Position numbers and translations under genes: made by a program
From: Mesocentrotus franciscanus
Lineage: Eukaryota > Echinodermata > Echinoidea > Camarodonta > Strongylocentrotidae
DNA: 64,000 nucleotides
Assembly (NCBI GenBank): GCA_037976565.1
Contig: CP137671.1
Span: forward strand, 11,341,669-11,405,668
Direction of reading: 5' to 3'
Part shown: one piece after another, positions 1-21,799 of the stretch
Position numbering within the stretch: the stretch's first letter is position 1
Layout: each line of letters opens with the position of its first letter
Notes under the pieces: model-generated
The model's database searches: none
What the model saw: the letters and a program-made list of their open reading frames with translations, nothing else
Told to the model about the DNA's origin: nothing

Positions 1-170
1 TAAGCGCTCTACAATAATGCAGCATAATTACCCTGGCTTTAGCAGTGCAGCTGTTACGCGCGCTGCGTTTCAAGGAATAAATTCCTACCACGTACCCATT
101 TAATTCACCTGGGTGGAGTGTGGCAAATGTAGATCAATGTCTTGCCAAAGGACATTAGTAAGTGGGAGAC
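1..170 (-). repeat. SINE fragment (truncated, lacks tRNA head)
   Basis: The stretch matches, by eye, the copy at 45500-45720 and pieces at 7105, 12050, 13955 and 31683. Shared blocks are TTCAAGGAATAAATTCCTAC, a CCTGGGTGGAGTG-like block and CAAATGTAGAT-AATGTCTTGCC. Better copies carry a tRNA-like region with a box-B-like GATTCGAAC on the opposite strand, so the element reads on the minus strand. Here the match ends before that head. Confidence 0.7.
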
Positions 171-299
171 CCTTTTATCAAGACATATCTTCTTTGACAT
201 TCAACGGTTACAATCTTGTTGATATCAAAAATGACAATAATGGGTTTTTATTTACCGAGGGTGGCTAAATCAGTATTGATACTGCTCTTCTTGCGGGCC

Positions 300-480
300 C
301 TAAAAATATTATTAGCTTACCCCAGCACTTCTAGGTACCCATTTTACCCCTAGGTCGAGAGGGAATGGGGCAAAACATCTAGTCCAAGAATGTAAGCACC
401 GAGCGAGTATCGAACCCAGGACCTCTCGGATGAGAGTTAAGAGCTTTCGCCAATATACCACAGTGCTCATACGTTGAGAT
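300..480 (-). repeat. SINE with tRNA-like head, second family
   Basis: Read on the minus strand, the segment from about 475 down to 350 has a tRNA-like layout: a box-A-like GTGGTATATTGGCGAAAGC, an anticodon-arm-like inverted pair, and a box-B-like CTGGGTTCGATA. It ends in sequence unlike a tRNA acceptor stem, so it looks like a SINE and not a tRNA gene. Confidence 0.55.
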
Positions 481-2980
481 GAAGGGCTTCCGATATTTCG
501 TCTTCTTGCGATCACATTGTAGTAAGAGGAAAATTAGCTCCCTTTTTGTTTACATAGTTCCACTTAATTCTGAGAGTTTGGTCAACAAAACTGGAAGTCC
601 GGGTTAAGTAGCAATCATCTTGACCCAGAACGTGAAGGGGGTAAATAAAACTGGCTTCCTTTTGGTCTGCAAGCAATGTACTGTTGAGATTAAATTTCCA
701 TTTGATTTCCATTGAATTTTCATTGAATTTACTTGTTTAATTGCAAGGGCTTATGGCGGTCAACGACAACACTCCATGTTTCATTTTCGACAAAGAATAT
801 TTAGTAGCCTCGGAAAATGTTAACAACGGCATTTACGCGTTCTGGCACAATTTATCGGGAAGGGGTGGGGCTGACGCCTTGTGCTCGAGGGATTAACTTT
901 CCAGTTTCTAAATTTTGCAAGAGAGCGAGGTGAGTGAGCGAGCAAAAATGTTGAAAATTTATTTCTATTTGAAATATGATTTGCCATTGAAATATACTAT
1001 GCAAGATTTACCAAGATATAAGAATTTCATACAGACATTACATATAGACTACCTCCCTACCCCAATATAAGATGATGGAATAGCGATTGCCGGAATACTA
1101 GAAATTTCTAAATTCTCGGGGGGGGGGGGTAATGGGGATGGGGGATGCGGTGGGGTGGGGGCATCTGCAGCCCCCAGTCCCACACGAAAGACTATAGGCG
1201 TAGGGAAAGAAGTGAACAAGCTCGTCCGCATATGGCACCCTAATATTTTGCCGAACCGAATACATGAAATTCCGACGCATTAGTATCTTTTTCACTTGGA
1301 AAAATGACGAAATGACGATTAGTAACGAAGTTTTTCGATTGTCGAGCGTGCGGACCTCGGAATGATTGACGGCCACATGTTATAAAGTCGTTCAGAGTAG
1401 AGGCAGTCAAAGCGTTTTCAACTGGTCCAACGGCCCAAACTATATACTTCATATCTGTGTCCCCGATATAAGTTGAGTAGAAACTAAAAGGGCACCGTTA
1501 CCCCTTTTCTCTTTTGTCGGAGATCTTTCGGACTCCACCTCCCACCAGAAACTCCTGGGTCCGCCACTATTCCCAGTGGCATCGTGATGCTTATCACCAC
1601 CATTTCAAATTGTTATCATCTCCAAAATATCGTCATAAAGTATCGCGATGCCTCAAATGAGTGAGGGTGATAACCGGGAATGCCGAGTTCATTGAACTCC
1701 ACCGTCCATCATGAACGAGAGAGATGGGCAATCTCATTTGGATTGTCCATGATGTGTGGCGTAGCCTGGTTGAGACACGGGGGGGGGGGCACTATTGTCA
1801 TGAAGGAAGCGCATCGGTTTTACTAGATGATTATGTGGAAGGTTTAAGAGGGTTCCTCCATCTTTTGTAGACGGCTCCCCTTATTCTTTTTTTTTTAATT
1901 AATTAATTAATTTATTCATTTTTTTTCGAGGGGGGTCTTTTTTGTTTTTTTTCTTTTTCTGGGCCATTCGATTCGAGGAAAGGGGGAGGGGGCTACACTA
2001 CTAGTGTCAATACTCTATCCGACTTATAGTTCGCAGAGGCGCATCAAGAAAATGAGCAGCAAATATTCATGAACTTGAGAGTACTAACGCTGTCCCTGCC
2101 GCAGCCCAAATGTTAATGGAAAGTTAGAAGGAAAAAAAAAAAGGGATCAGAAAACAGATTTCTCTCCGGGCCTGGCATGCCTGTAACTTGCTATATCAAA
2201 CTTTTTCTGTGCTTCAAGCTTAGCGCTTGAGATGTAACCTTTAAAACGATCGCTCAATTATCATCTTTAAAACTCGCAGCCTATATTTATCTACTTAAAA
2301 TATTATAGCGTCTTAAATATATCCGTTTTTTGATAAAAAGACAACTTAGTAGCCTTGTGTGGAAGCTAAATGAAAGTATGAAACCAATGTTAACCCGTTG
2401 ACTACTGAACACATTTATTGCCGTAGGGTTCATACACGGGCCGTCATGTTCCAGTAGGCAATGGGCATCAACAATTATACCTGAAAATATCCTTCACTCT
2501 ACATCTGAAAAGTCAAAACCCTTCAAATTCGAGTCAGCCCTTTAAAACGGAATCCTGGAGAATACGTCTCTCCATTTCATAGGTATGATAGGTCTTTACT
2601 TAAAACTCAACTATTAAGGGATCACATCAGTGTAGTAAATAAACTTGGATCTATTTGAAACATCATTAATGGAATGACTCTATCTATCAAAGGATTTTTC
2701 CCCCGACAACTGTTAGCGGGAGATATCGATGCTGTAACGACAAACGCTTTGTTCGTTTGATCTTCACCGCGAGCACTCCCAACGTCATCTGCCGTTAACA
2801 CCGACCAGGAGCCGAGCGCAGCCGACAGGCTTTTTCTCCCAAACGGCTTCTCAAATTGGCGCCATATCTTTTCCAAGTTATCAATTTAACCCAATTTTCG
2901 GCGTGTAAGCGCCTTGACCGCTTCTGTGTTACTCCATGTTGTTATTTGTTCCCGCAATATTGATTTTTTTTCTTCGTTGA
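481..2980. other. Intergenic, no gene recognised
   Basis: No ORF here resembles a known protein and no convincing exon was found. Notable only are G homopolymers near 1120 and 1780, a T/A-rich run near 1885-1950 and AT-rich sequence elsewhere. Confidence 0.6.
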
Positions 2981-2984
2981 TTGA

Positions 2985-3490
2985 ATAGAGAGAGAGAGAG
3001 AGGGGGGGAGCAGGGAGGGGAATGTGGTTTTTATGGTTTAAAAAAAAGAAGAGAAAAATCGGGGTAGTGTAAAATGGGAATCGACATCCTACAAATGAAG
3101 ATGTTGACCTGGATCATGAACTTTGTGCCACGAGGGAATTCGAAAGTGGGGCGTACAGTGATCATACAAAAAATTGAGTTGACTAGGTATATATATATAT
3201 TTATATATACATATAAACTAGATACGGGAAGGGAAAGGGCCAGCGACAAACACAGTTTGAAGTGGGAAAGGGAATGATTAAAAAGAAGAGGGGGAGGAGC
3301 GATGATAATAAATCGATTGATAAGAAGAGGAAAAGGAGAAGACTGAGAAGAAAAGGAGAAAGAAAGAAAAATAAATACAAAAACAAGAAAATGAAGAAGA
3401 AAAGCAGGATAATGAAGGAGATAAAGATGGACAAACAGATGAAGAGGCAGAAGAGAGGAATAAAAAGAAAGGGAAAGAGAAGACGCTGAA
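2985..3490. repeat. Purine-rich low-complexity tract
   Basis: It begins with a GA dinucleotide run (2987-3003) and continues as A/G-rich sequence to about 3490, with a TA run near 3190. The lysine/arginine-rich and leucine/serine-rich open frames on the two strands are by-products of this composition. Confidence 0.85.
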
Positions 3491-3697
3491 AATTTCAGAT
3501 GAGATGAAATCCTCAAGGGATCGAGGTCAAAAAGAAGAACCACAGGAGTACATCATGTACATGTATTTTGGAACTGAGAATGACAGAGGAAGAAAACTGG
3601 GAGAATATAAAACGCTAACTGTAGGCCCCGTGTGTAGGAGAGTCACACCCTATAATCACGTTATATACACTTCTCATAAAGAGTAGGGTGTGCCTGC

Positions 3698-3935
3698 GGG
3701 GGTAGCCTCGCTAGTCATAAGGACCGCTATTCATAATACGAAGTGAGGGTCGCTATTCATAATGCGGATAATACGTATACGTATAATAGTTCTCGTATTA
3801 TGAATAGGGACCCCTATGAATAACGACCCCGATTTTGTATTATGAATAGCGACCCTCTTCTTCGATTATGAATAGCGGTCCTTACAAATAGCGGTCCTTA
3901 TGAATAGTGGTCCTTATGAATAGCGAGCGGACCCG
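3698..3935. repeat. Foldback element built of TTATGAATAGC motifs
   Basis: The left half carries GCTATTCATAATACGA-type units and the right half carries the inverse, TATTATGAATAGCGACCC and ATTATGAATAGCGGTCC. The centre is near the palindrome ACGTATACGT at about 3774. At least eight copies of the TATGAATAG core occur in both orientations, and the right end has three in tandem. No protein is encoded. It resembles a MITE or foldback transposon. Confidence 0.75.
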
Positions 3936-4667
3936 TGCCTGCATACAAAACTGGTAATCTTCCTATTCAGATCTTCGTGATAACCTGCATAGCCCTTTGA
4001 AGTTTAACAGAAGAAGTACAAGAAGGAGCCGAAGAATAAAGATAAAATTCCATGTACTGGGTAAAATAGTGAATCTAGTGCATGTAAAAGTGGGTAATGA
4101 CAAAGAGGTGATGATGACAAACTGGCGATTTTAGACATTGGAAAGGGAGAGAATGAAAAATATGTTACCGGTTTAAACTTATAACGCAACATGTTTGAAT
4201 CTTATTGAAAGAGAAGACAAATGGAAAGAAGAGAAAAGAAATGTAATACATGTATATAATTTAAAATAGTATGGGGACCAGCTATGTAGGCAAATTACCA
4301 TGAATAAAAGTAACAAGCAGAACGAAAAGCAAAGAAATTCAAAATAAATGGAAAATGCGGTCAAGGCTCCCCAAGCCAACTGAACTGGAAATACCTTCTA
4401 TTTTCTGTCAGTTCAGAGTTCAAACCTTATGTCAACTAATTATTGACCATTTTCAAAGTAGGCGTTTAATTTATCGCCATTGTATCACACCATTTTGAGA
4501 ACTAGATATAGAAGCGTCGCCGCAATGAAACAATTTGTAGCAAGAGAGCTTGCATCATAAACAAGTAACTGTGAAACGTTTAAAAATCACATGCACAAAC
4601 TGCTAAACTAACGCTCGTGCTAACTGTAGTGTAGTAGTCAACGGTGGCGCTATTTCAAAAGCAAATG

Positions 4668-6120
4668 GCTCATCATCATCATCATCATCAGCGTTTAAAG
4701 TCCATTTGTCCCACTTTGTGGGGTTGGACATTTCATTTCCTTAATGGCTGCTTTCCAAGCTTTCCTATCTGTGGGATCCATATGACTGATACCCGATGTT
4801 TTGGCATCTTCTTCTATGGTTTCCCTCCAAGTTTTCCTGGGTCTCCTGCGGGTCTTCTTCCAGTGACCGGAAAGTTTAGAGCCCTCTGGAGCCAGTGTGT
4901 TGCCTCTCTTCTTGCCACATGTCCAAACCATCTAAGTCTATTCATGCTCATAACCTGTGCCACCCCCATCAAGCCCATTGACTGAAGGAGGACTTTGTTC
5001 TTCCTTCTCTCGTGAAGTGATACCCTGCGCATCCACCTCACCATCCTCATCTCAGCTTTCTCCATTCGCTGTACACTGGACGATTTCATTGCCCATGTTT
5101 CGCTCCCGTACGTCATGCATTTTCTAACACAGGCATCATACACCTTCCTTTCACTCTTAACGGGGTCGCCCTTGAGGTGAGGAAAGGAGAGAGCTCACGA
5201 AACTTTTTCCAGGCGCTTTGGATTCTTGCAGTCACAGCTGCTGTCTCTCCTCCTCTGACAGCCAACATGTCTCCCAGGTAGCAGAACTTCTTCACCTTAT
5301 CATATGTCGTTCCATGGAGATCCAAAACTGTCACATTGTCACTGGTACATTTCTGTGAGACTGTGCCTAAGCATCTCTTACAGGTGAATGTCTTACTTGC
5401 TGCTTGCAGGCTACCACGTATTCCACTGCATCTGCGATGGACCCAGCTCCTGCATTTGGTGCATCTGATTGAGTTTGCACCAACACCTGTATAGCAAACT
5501 CCGCAGGGTACTCTCCTGTTTTCTCTGTCTCACCTGCATCAGCAAAAGAAACCATGACCTTGGACTTTCCAGCATTCACTTTCAGACCCTTTCCTTCTAG
5601 GGCTGCTTGCCATGAAGACATTCTAGCTATCAGTTCTTGTTCACTCTTAGCCATCAGCACCAAATCATCTGCGTAGAGCAGTTCCCATGGAAAGCCTTCC
5701 GAATGTCCTTTGAGATGACATTCATTACAATGATGAAGAGGAGAGGACTGAGCACTGAGCCTTGATGAACTCCTACTTTGACATCAAAGCTTTTGCTGTC
5801 ACCACACGACGTTTGGATGTGTGTCTTTGCTTCTGCAAATAGTGCCATGACTGCTCGTACGAGCCACTCCTCAACACCTGCCATCCTCAACGCCCATCTG
5901 ACAACCTCCCTTGGTACTCGGTCAAAGGCCTTCTCTAGGTCGACAAATGCAAAGTACAGCTGCTGCTTCTTTGCAAGAAACTTTTCTTGCATCTGACGTA
6001 CGGTGAATATAGCATCGATAGTCCCCTTTCCTGGCATGAAGCCAAACTGCATTTCATCAACTGCAACCTGCTCTCTAATTCTCTTTTCCAGAACTCTCTC
6101 ATAGATCGTATGCAAATAAA
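4668..6120 (-). pseudogene. 5'-truncated non-LTR retrotransposon (LINE) with RT and zinc finger
   Basis: On the minus strand the fragment starts within the reverse transcriptase (residues ERVLEKRI near 6100) and runs through FVDLEKAFDRVP, QGSVLSPLLF and the catalytic YADD (about 5661-5675). A +1 shift near 5505 then leads into a Cys/His cluster (CGVC, CTKC, HRRC, CKRC) down to about 5370. It ends in a typical LINE C-terminal region (KKFCYLGDML, YGSETWAM) broken across several frames. The 3' end is a GAT microsatellite at 4669-4690, as is usual for such LINEs. Frameshifts and the missing 5' two-thirds make it dead. A short copy of the same 3' end lies at 8274-8415. Confidence 0.9.
4669..4690 (-). 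repeat. GAT trinucleotide tail of the LINE
   Basis: A run of ATC on the plus strand (GAT on the minus) sits exactly at the 3' end of the retrotransposon fragment. The same arrangement recurs at 8280-8304 beside the second copy, so it is part of the element's terminal repeat and not a chance microsatellite. Confidence 0.75.
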
Positions 6121-6129
6121 TACATTTCA

Positions 6130-7100
6130 CACATTTTTCAACATTATTCTTTTATAACTCTTTGACGATTTCCACAATGACTTAAATTATAGTCTCGGCT
6201 AATTACATACAGTTTGAAATAAATGCCACTCGTATGTATCTTTCCAGCACCATGCTTTTTATAACTGTTAAACTTTTCTATAACTAGGCCTACTTCAATT
6301 ATAGTCTCTAAAACGATTTTTAAACAACTTCAATTATATATAGTGTCATCTCCTGATCGAAAGCCAATCTTTTCCTCACAATCATTTATGCATTTTACTT
6401 TCATATCTTTTCGGTATAGTATTAAGTTAAAGATGTAAAGTCGTACTCCATCGACCGAAATAGTAAAGTATAAATACCATTGATTTTTCATGGCTGTATT
6501 GACCGAACGAAAAAAATGGCCAATTGTCCCCTCTGTTACCAAAAAAAAAAAGAAGACAAAAATTACCATATAATTTGATGTTGAATACGTATGTAGAAAG
6601 AGATAAGGCAGAGGAACAAAAAGGAAAGAAAGAAAAGAAGAGAAAGCACGATGAAAAGAAAACTTGTAAAAGGAGCTTTTTTAACAGACGGCGGGGCTCT
6701 ACACTATTTGAAAGAGGGTCCAGAATGAAGGGGTCCGGAGTAAGATTTTGGGCACCCAAGTAACACGGGCACCTGTTAGTGCCGAGCCTAGCAGATGGGC
6801 ATGATTATGTCGTTAGTAAAACAGAACATAGTTTAAGACTTATTCAAATACATACAAAAAAGAAAGAAATCAACGCTTTTTGTTAAAAGAATTTATTATT
6901 CATAATTTCGTTTCTATCATTATATCACATTTTGGTGTTTTACACATTGAGGTTAGTACAACATAAAGACAGAAAGCATATTATGGAACTCTTTGAAAGA
7001 GCTATAAACACTACACAGTAATGAGTTAAAATAGTGAATTTATTGTGCTATATAATAAAGATAAGATGTCCAATTATATTGCGAGGCTACTATACAAATA
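6130..7100. other. Intergenic, no gene recognised
   Basis: AT-rich sequence with an A/G-rich tract at about 6540-6665. Open frames here are short and compositionally biased, and no exon was recognised. Confidence 0.6.
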
Positions 7101-7104
7101 TACC

Positions 7105-7305
7105 CCAAATGTAGCTGAGTAGCCATGATAAGGCACTAACACGTTCAAGAATTTTTTTCTTCCTGCACGGTACCATTTACTTCACCTGGGTGGTGAGTGG
7201 CAAATGTAGATTAATTAACTTGCTTAAGGAAATTAGTGCTGTGGCTGGACTTGAACCGCAAACCGTGTGATCCACAGTCCCGTGACGTATCCACCAGAGT
7301 TAGAC
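7105..7305 (-). repeat. SINE copy
   Basis: It shares the CCTGGGTGGTGAGTGGCAAA and ATGTAGATTAAT blocks with the copies at 1, 12050 and 13955. It also keeps a degraded tRNA-like region at about 7245-7305 (CTTGAACCGCAAACC on the plus strand). Orientation follows from that tRNA-like part. Confidence 0.7.
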
Positions 7306-7725
7306 AACAACACCCTATTCTAATGTACCTTAGCTTGGTATACTTTTACCACTCTCCGATCCCATTCATTATTTTATCATTGTATGAAATCATCTTTATG
7401 CATACATTTTTTTTCTTTCTATCCATAGGCCAATGTAGTTCAATACATAGTGCTTGTCACAGTATATCACAAAGTCTACCTTCGAATCTCATGATCTTTG
7501 GCATATCTTGTTACATAATACATACATGTAGGGTGCTATTCTGATGTTTTTTAATGTTTATTTTCAGGAAATACATATTTCTATTATCAATACAAATCTA
7601 TAATTTTTACAGCACTAGGTATTTAGGTAATGTCTGTGCATAGGCAGCTGTGTAATATGGAAGACATACATAAGCAAATGAACCTTAGTGAAAAATTGCA
7701 ATTCAAAATTTGTTATTACATTATA

Positions 7726-7811
7726 CAGCCAAACCTGTCTATAGCGACCGCCCAAGGGAAACACAAAAAGTGGTCTTTGTAGACAGGTTGTCACTAAAGC
7801 AGGTTTGACTG
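7726..7811. mobile_element. 86-bp palindromic MITE flanked by TA
   Basis: The ends CAGCCAAACCTG and CAGGTTTGACTG are near-perfect inverted repeats and the element is flanked by TA on both sides, as for Tc1/mariner/pogo-type insertions. Internally TGTCTATAGCGACC pairs with the region around GTAGACAGGTTGTC. A related, more diverged copy lies at 7950-8110. Confidence 0.7.
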
Positions 7812-7949
7812 TATATCATTTCATTACAATTGAAAGAAAATCAAGATGAAAACAATTTAAAAATACCACCCCTGATCATTCTCACATGAATGTTTCATTC
7901 CGAATCAGCTCGTTCACACTTGACCCGGGAAACTGCCACAGCAAAATAA

Positions 7950-8110
7950 AACTACAGTGAAACCTGTTTATAAAGACTGCTAAAGGGAGACAAGAAAAGT
8001 GGTCTTTATAGGCAGGTGGTCTTTCTTTACAGGTTTCTTCAATATTTGTTTTAATGAGAAAAATTGTTGTAGTCTTTCTATACAGGTGGTCGCTAAATCA
8101 AATTGGACTA
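7950..8110. repeat. Diverged copy of the palindromic MITE
   Basis: It contains CAGTGAAACCTGTTTATA, AGTGGTCTTTATAGGCAGG and a final ACAGGTGGTCGCTAAATC, which recall the 7726 element. It is longer and appears to hold two overlapping pieces. Confidence 0.5.
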
Positions 8111-8273
8111 TATTTAAGTAAATATCAAATAGGGGTGAGAAAAACACTACTGGCATATAACAGCAGCCCCTAATAGCACGCGCAGTTATCCATGTGCTAC
8201 ATGAGGCAGATATGTGAGGCACACTCCAAGTAAATGCCGTTTTATTCTGCCACTGCATTTTTTTCAGGGTTCC

Positions 8274-8415
8274 CAGCAATATCATCATCATCATCATCAT
8301 CATTGTTCAGCCTTCGTTTTTCCTACGCTGTGGGGTTAGCAGTTTCATTTCCCTTATGGCTCTTCTCCAAGCCTTCCACTCTTCAGCATCCGTCTGGGTG
8401 AGGTCGGCATGCTCT
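8274..8415 (-). pseudogene. LINE 3'-end fragment, same family as 4668-6120
   Basis: The sequence after the ATC run matches the 3' end of the LINE at 4690-4790 (for example GTGGGGTT, CATTTC and TTCCAAGC-like blocks in the same order). Only the last roughly 120 bp are present, a strongly 5'-truncated insertion. Confidence 0.75.
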
Positions 8416-8639
8416 TATATCCTCTTTACATAAAATCTAAATGAGACTTTATCTTCATTTGATGAAAAGCAAAATTCTCTGATGTTTCTCTGATGGAGTT
8501 TCAAAATTACAGGATCATTAAACGTCTTTCCAGTTTGAAACATCTTCATCAAGTGGATATGCTGTTTAGTCACAAGAAGAAAGATAAGGGACTGACTACA
8601 CTGTCATTCAGGGAAAATGAATGACCTGAATAACCTATT

Positions 8640-8940
8640 AGCTATGGTGACGCCCAGTAAGTCTAAAGACTTGTAGAGGGCCATCCAACAGGTCTGATCA
8701 TGTAGAGCTCATCAAATCAATCCTCACACAGTGTCAAAATTTAGTTGAAACAATTGGGTTCAAACTTATTACACTTCTGTTTCCAGTGGTCATTGAGTTT
8801 GAACTTAAAAACATTGACTGATGATGCCTCAACAATATCAGCAGAAAGGTCATTCCAGGAATTCTCCTGTTTTGAGATATTTTTCTCAAATCCCTTGACT
8901 TTTCCATGACTGCAAAAAGCGAGCTCATTTTCCAGGATAG
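8640..8940 (-). pseudogene. LINE ORF2 C-terminal fragment (CR1/L2-like)
   Basis: Minus-strand translation gives KGFEKNISKQENSWNDLSAD, then EASSVNVFKFKLNDHWK. This is the pattern typical of the C-terminus of CR1/L2/jockey-type LINE polyproteins (W-N-x-L-x, then SVNxFK and a final DxHW). It is an isolated fragment with no RT around it. Confidence 0.65.
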
Positions 8941-9174
8941 CTGGGAATCTTATGCCGTATTCTGAAAACGATGTTATCTTTCATGATAGGGAAACAATGT
9001 GAATGGCCATAACAAATCAAAATCAGGACAAGTCATTGGTTAATGTCTGCGCAAAGCTGGCAGTGCTTGTGTAAAGTTAAAGGGGGACATCTGCGCAAGC
9101 ACCACAGGATAAGTGTTAGTTTTGTGCAAGTTTAGTTTGTTATGACCATTAACATCATTTTACAAATCTAATCA

Positions 9175-9370
9175 TGAAGGAGGAGGCGCAATGGTTCAGT
9201 GGTAGAGCAGTGGTCTCAAAACCAAGTCAATGCGCTAGTGCCCTTTGGTAAGGTATTAATCCTCTTTACCAAGTCCCTCGGTGAGGACTTAAAGCTGTCG
9301 GTCCCCTGGTTGCTGACTTCTAAGCATACACATGCTTTCCTAGCAGTCAGGTTAAACAAACAAACATAAC
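9175..9370 (+). repeat. tRNA-headed SINE
   Basis: The head GGCGCAATGGTTCAGTGGTA, then GAGCAGTGGTCTCAAAACC, looks like the 5' half of a tRNA (A box and anticodon arm). It is followed by a non-tRNA body and an A-rich tail (CAAACAAACATAACAAAAG). It lies just beyond the 3' end of CPOX, which is on the other strand. Confidence 0.65.
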
Positions 9371-9518
9371 AAAAGATAACATCGTTTTCAATAAACCATC
9401 TCGGGTTTATATGTTTTCTTTTTATAGAAGGTTTACCAGGTGAAGTGTGAACGAGGCTTTAATCATTGGTTTGATGTCTTGGAATCATAATTGCACATTG
9501 CATCAATATAATCTTCAC

Positions 9519-20609
<11,091 letters not shown>

Positions 20610-20699
20610 CCTTATGTATGATAGTCCAGGACCGAAAATCTGAAGAATGCAGGCCGTTTCTCCAGACGTTTCAGTCTTCAACCTGTCAAACTGAGAAAA

Positions 20700-21710
20700 T
20701 TATAAATATTTCTTTGAAAATTGCAATGTACAGGTACTTCAGGGTAACATAAAAAATGTCAGTATCAATAATCAGTTGAGAAATGGATGTATTGAAATGT
20801 AATCCAACTGTAACACGTTTGTAATTTAAACCTAGGCTAGGCTCCTAGAAGTCACTGTATTAAAACAAATTAAAAAATTAAAATAAATAAACAGTTGAGT
20901 GTACTCAATATTTACAGTGTTTAAAAAAGCTTTTCAAAACTTGAGCAAGAAGAAAGTATTTATCCTATGAAAGGACAGCCGAACTTATGCACTCACTACT
21001 CACTAGGTTATTTTGACATTGCAAAAAAAGAGAGTCCCATGTCTGTGCACTCATTCATTTCAAAATTCTTTATGTGAAACTGAAAGATGAAATTTTGGGG
21101 CTTATAAATAAAATGACTGAAATGGGACCTTTTGTCAATAAACGTGTGGAGATTAAATCCCTGTGTGTTATAATTTATCAAACTCGCAGTTATGTGTGTA
21201 ATGTGTGTTATTTTCAAATAAGATTGTATGGCCAAGGCAAGGGTCAATGAGCAACAAACCCTGCAAATATGCACACATTGCACTAAACTTATGAGGTGAA
21301 TGAGCATTAAGAATAACATTGAGATTCGCCCCTATTAAAAAAAAAAAATGATTTTGGTATATTTTTTGTCATATTATCATTTAGTCTGAGATATAGGTTA
21401 CATTCACATCATTATTCAGCTGCAAAATCAAGATTTGCATTCAATTATTAATATTATAAAGACATTCATCTAGTAGCTAAAAAACCCAACTTCTTTTACT
21501 TGCACAAACTGCACACACTCTTAGACTTGACTTCATTCCACCCTGGACAGCTACCAACAAAGCTTTTTGGTTTCAACAGATTCAAGATTCAAGATTAGAT
21601 GTCTGTAGCTTTATAGAAGTTAGAGTCAGACCAAGGCTTAGTTTAGACCCTTTTATTTAGTTGGAACAAATTTTTTTACAGGAAATTGAAAACGTACTGA
21701 AATCATGCAT
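20700..21710. other. Intergenic, probable CPOX upstream region
   Basis: AT-rich sequence upstream of CPOX. No recognisable TATA/initiator pair could be assigned and no exon of another gene was found. Confidence 0.5.
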
Positions 21711-21714
21711 TAGA

Positions 21715-21786
21715 CTAACTCCGGGAAGCTCCAACACCGGCGCTGTAGGCGTCTACGGCGCCGGTGTTGGAGCTTCCCGGAGTTAG
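21715..21786. repeat. Near-perfect 72-nt hairpin
   Basis: The 29-nt arm starting CTAACTCCGGGAAGCTCCAA is followed by a short centre and its exact reverse complement. The inner TGTAG/CTACG also pairs (one G-T), so about 34 bp form a stem around a 4-nt loop (GCGT). It is GC-rich in AT-rich surroundings. Confidence 0.9.
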
Positions 21787-21799
21787 CATTAGACCTACT

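Noticed and set aside
350..475. tRNA gene
   Set aside because: A and B boxes are recognisable but the acceptor stem does not pair; SINE head is the better reading. The same applies to 22374-22450, 9175-9260 and 39460-39540.
3031..3543. 170-residue minus-strand open frame, Ser/Leu/Phe-rich
   Set aside because: It lies over a purine-rich low-complexity tract; composition explains the open frame and no domain is seen.
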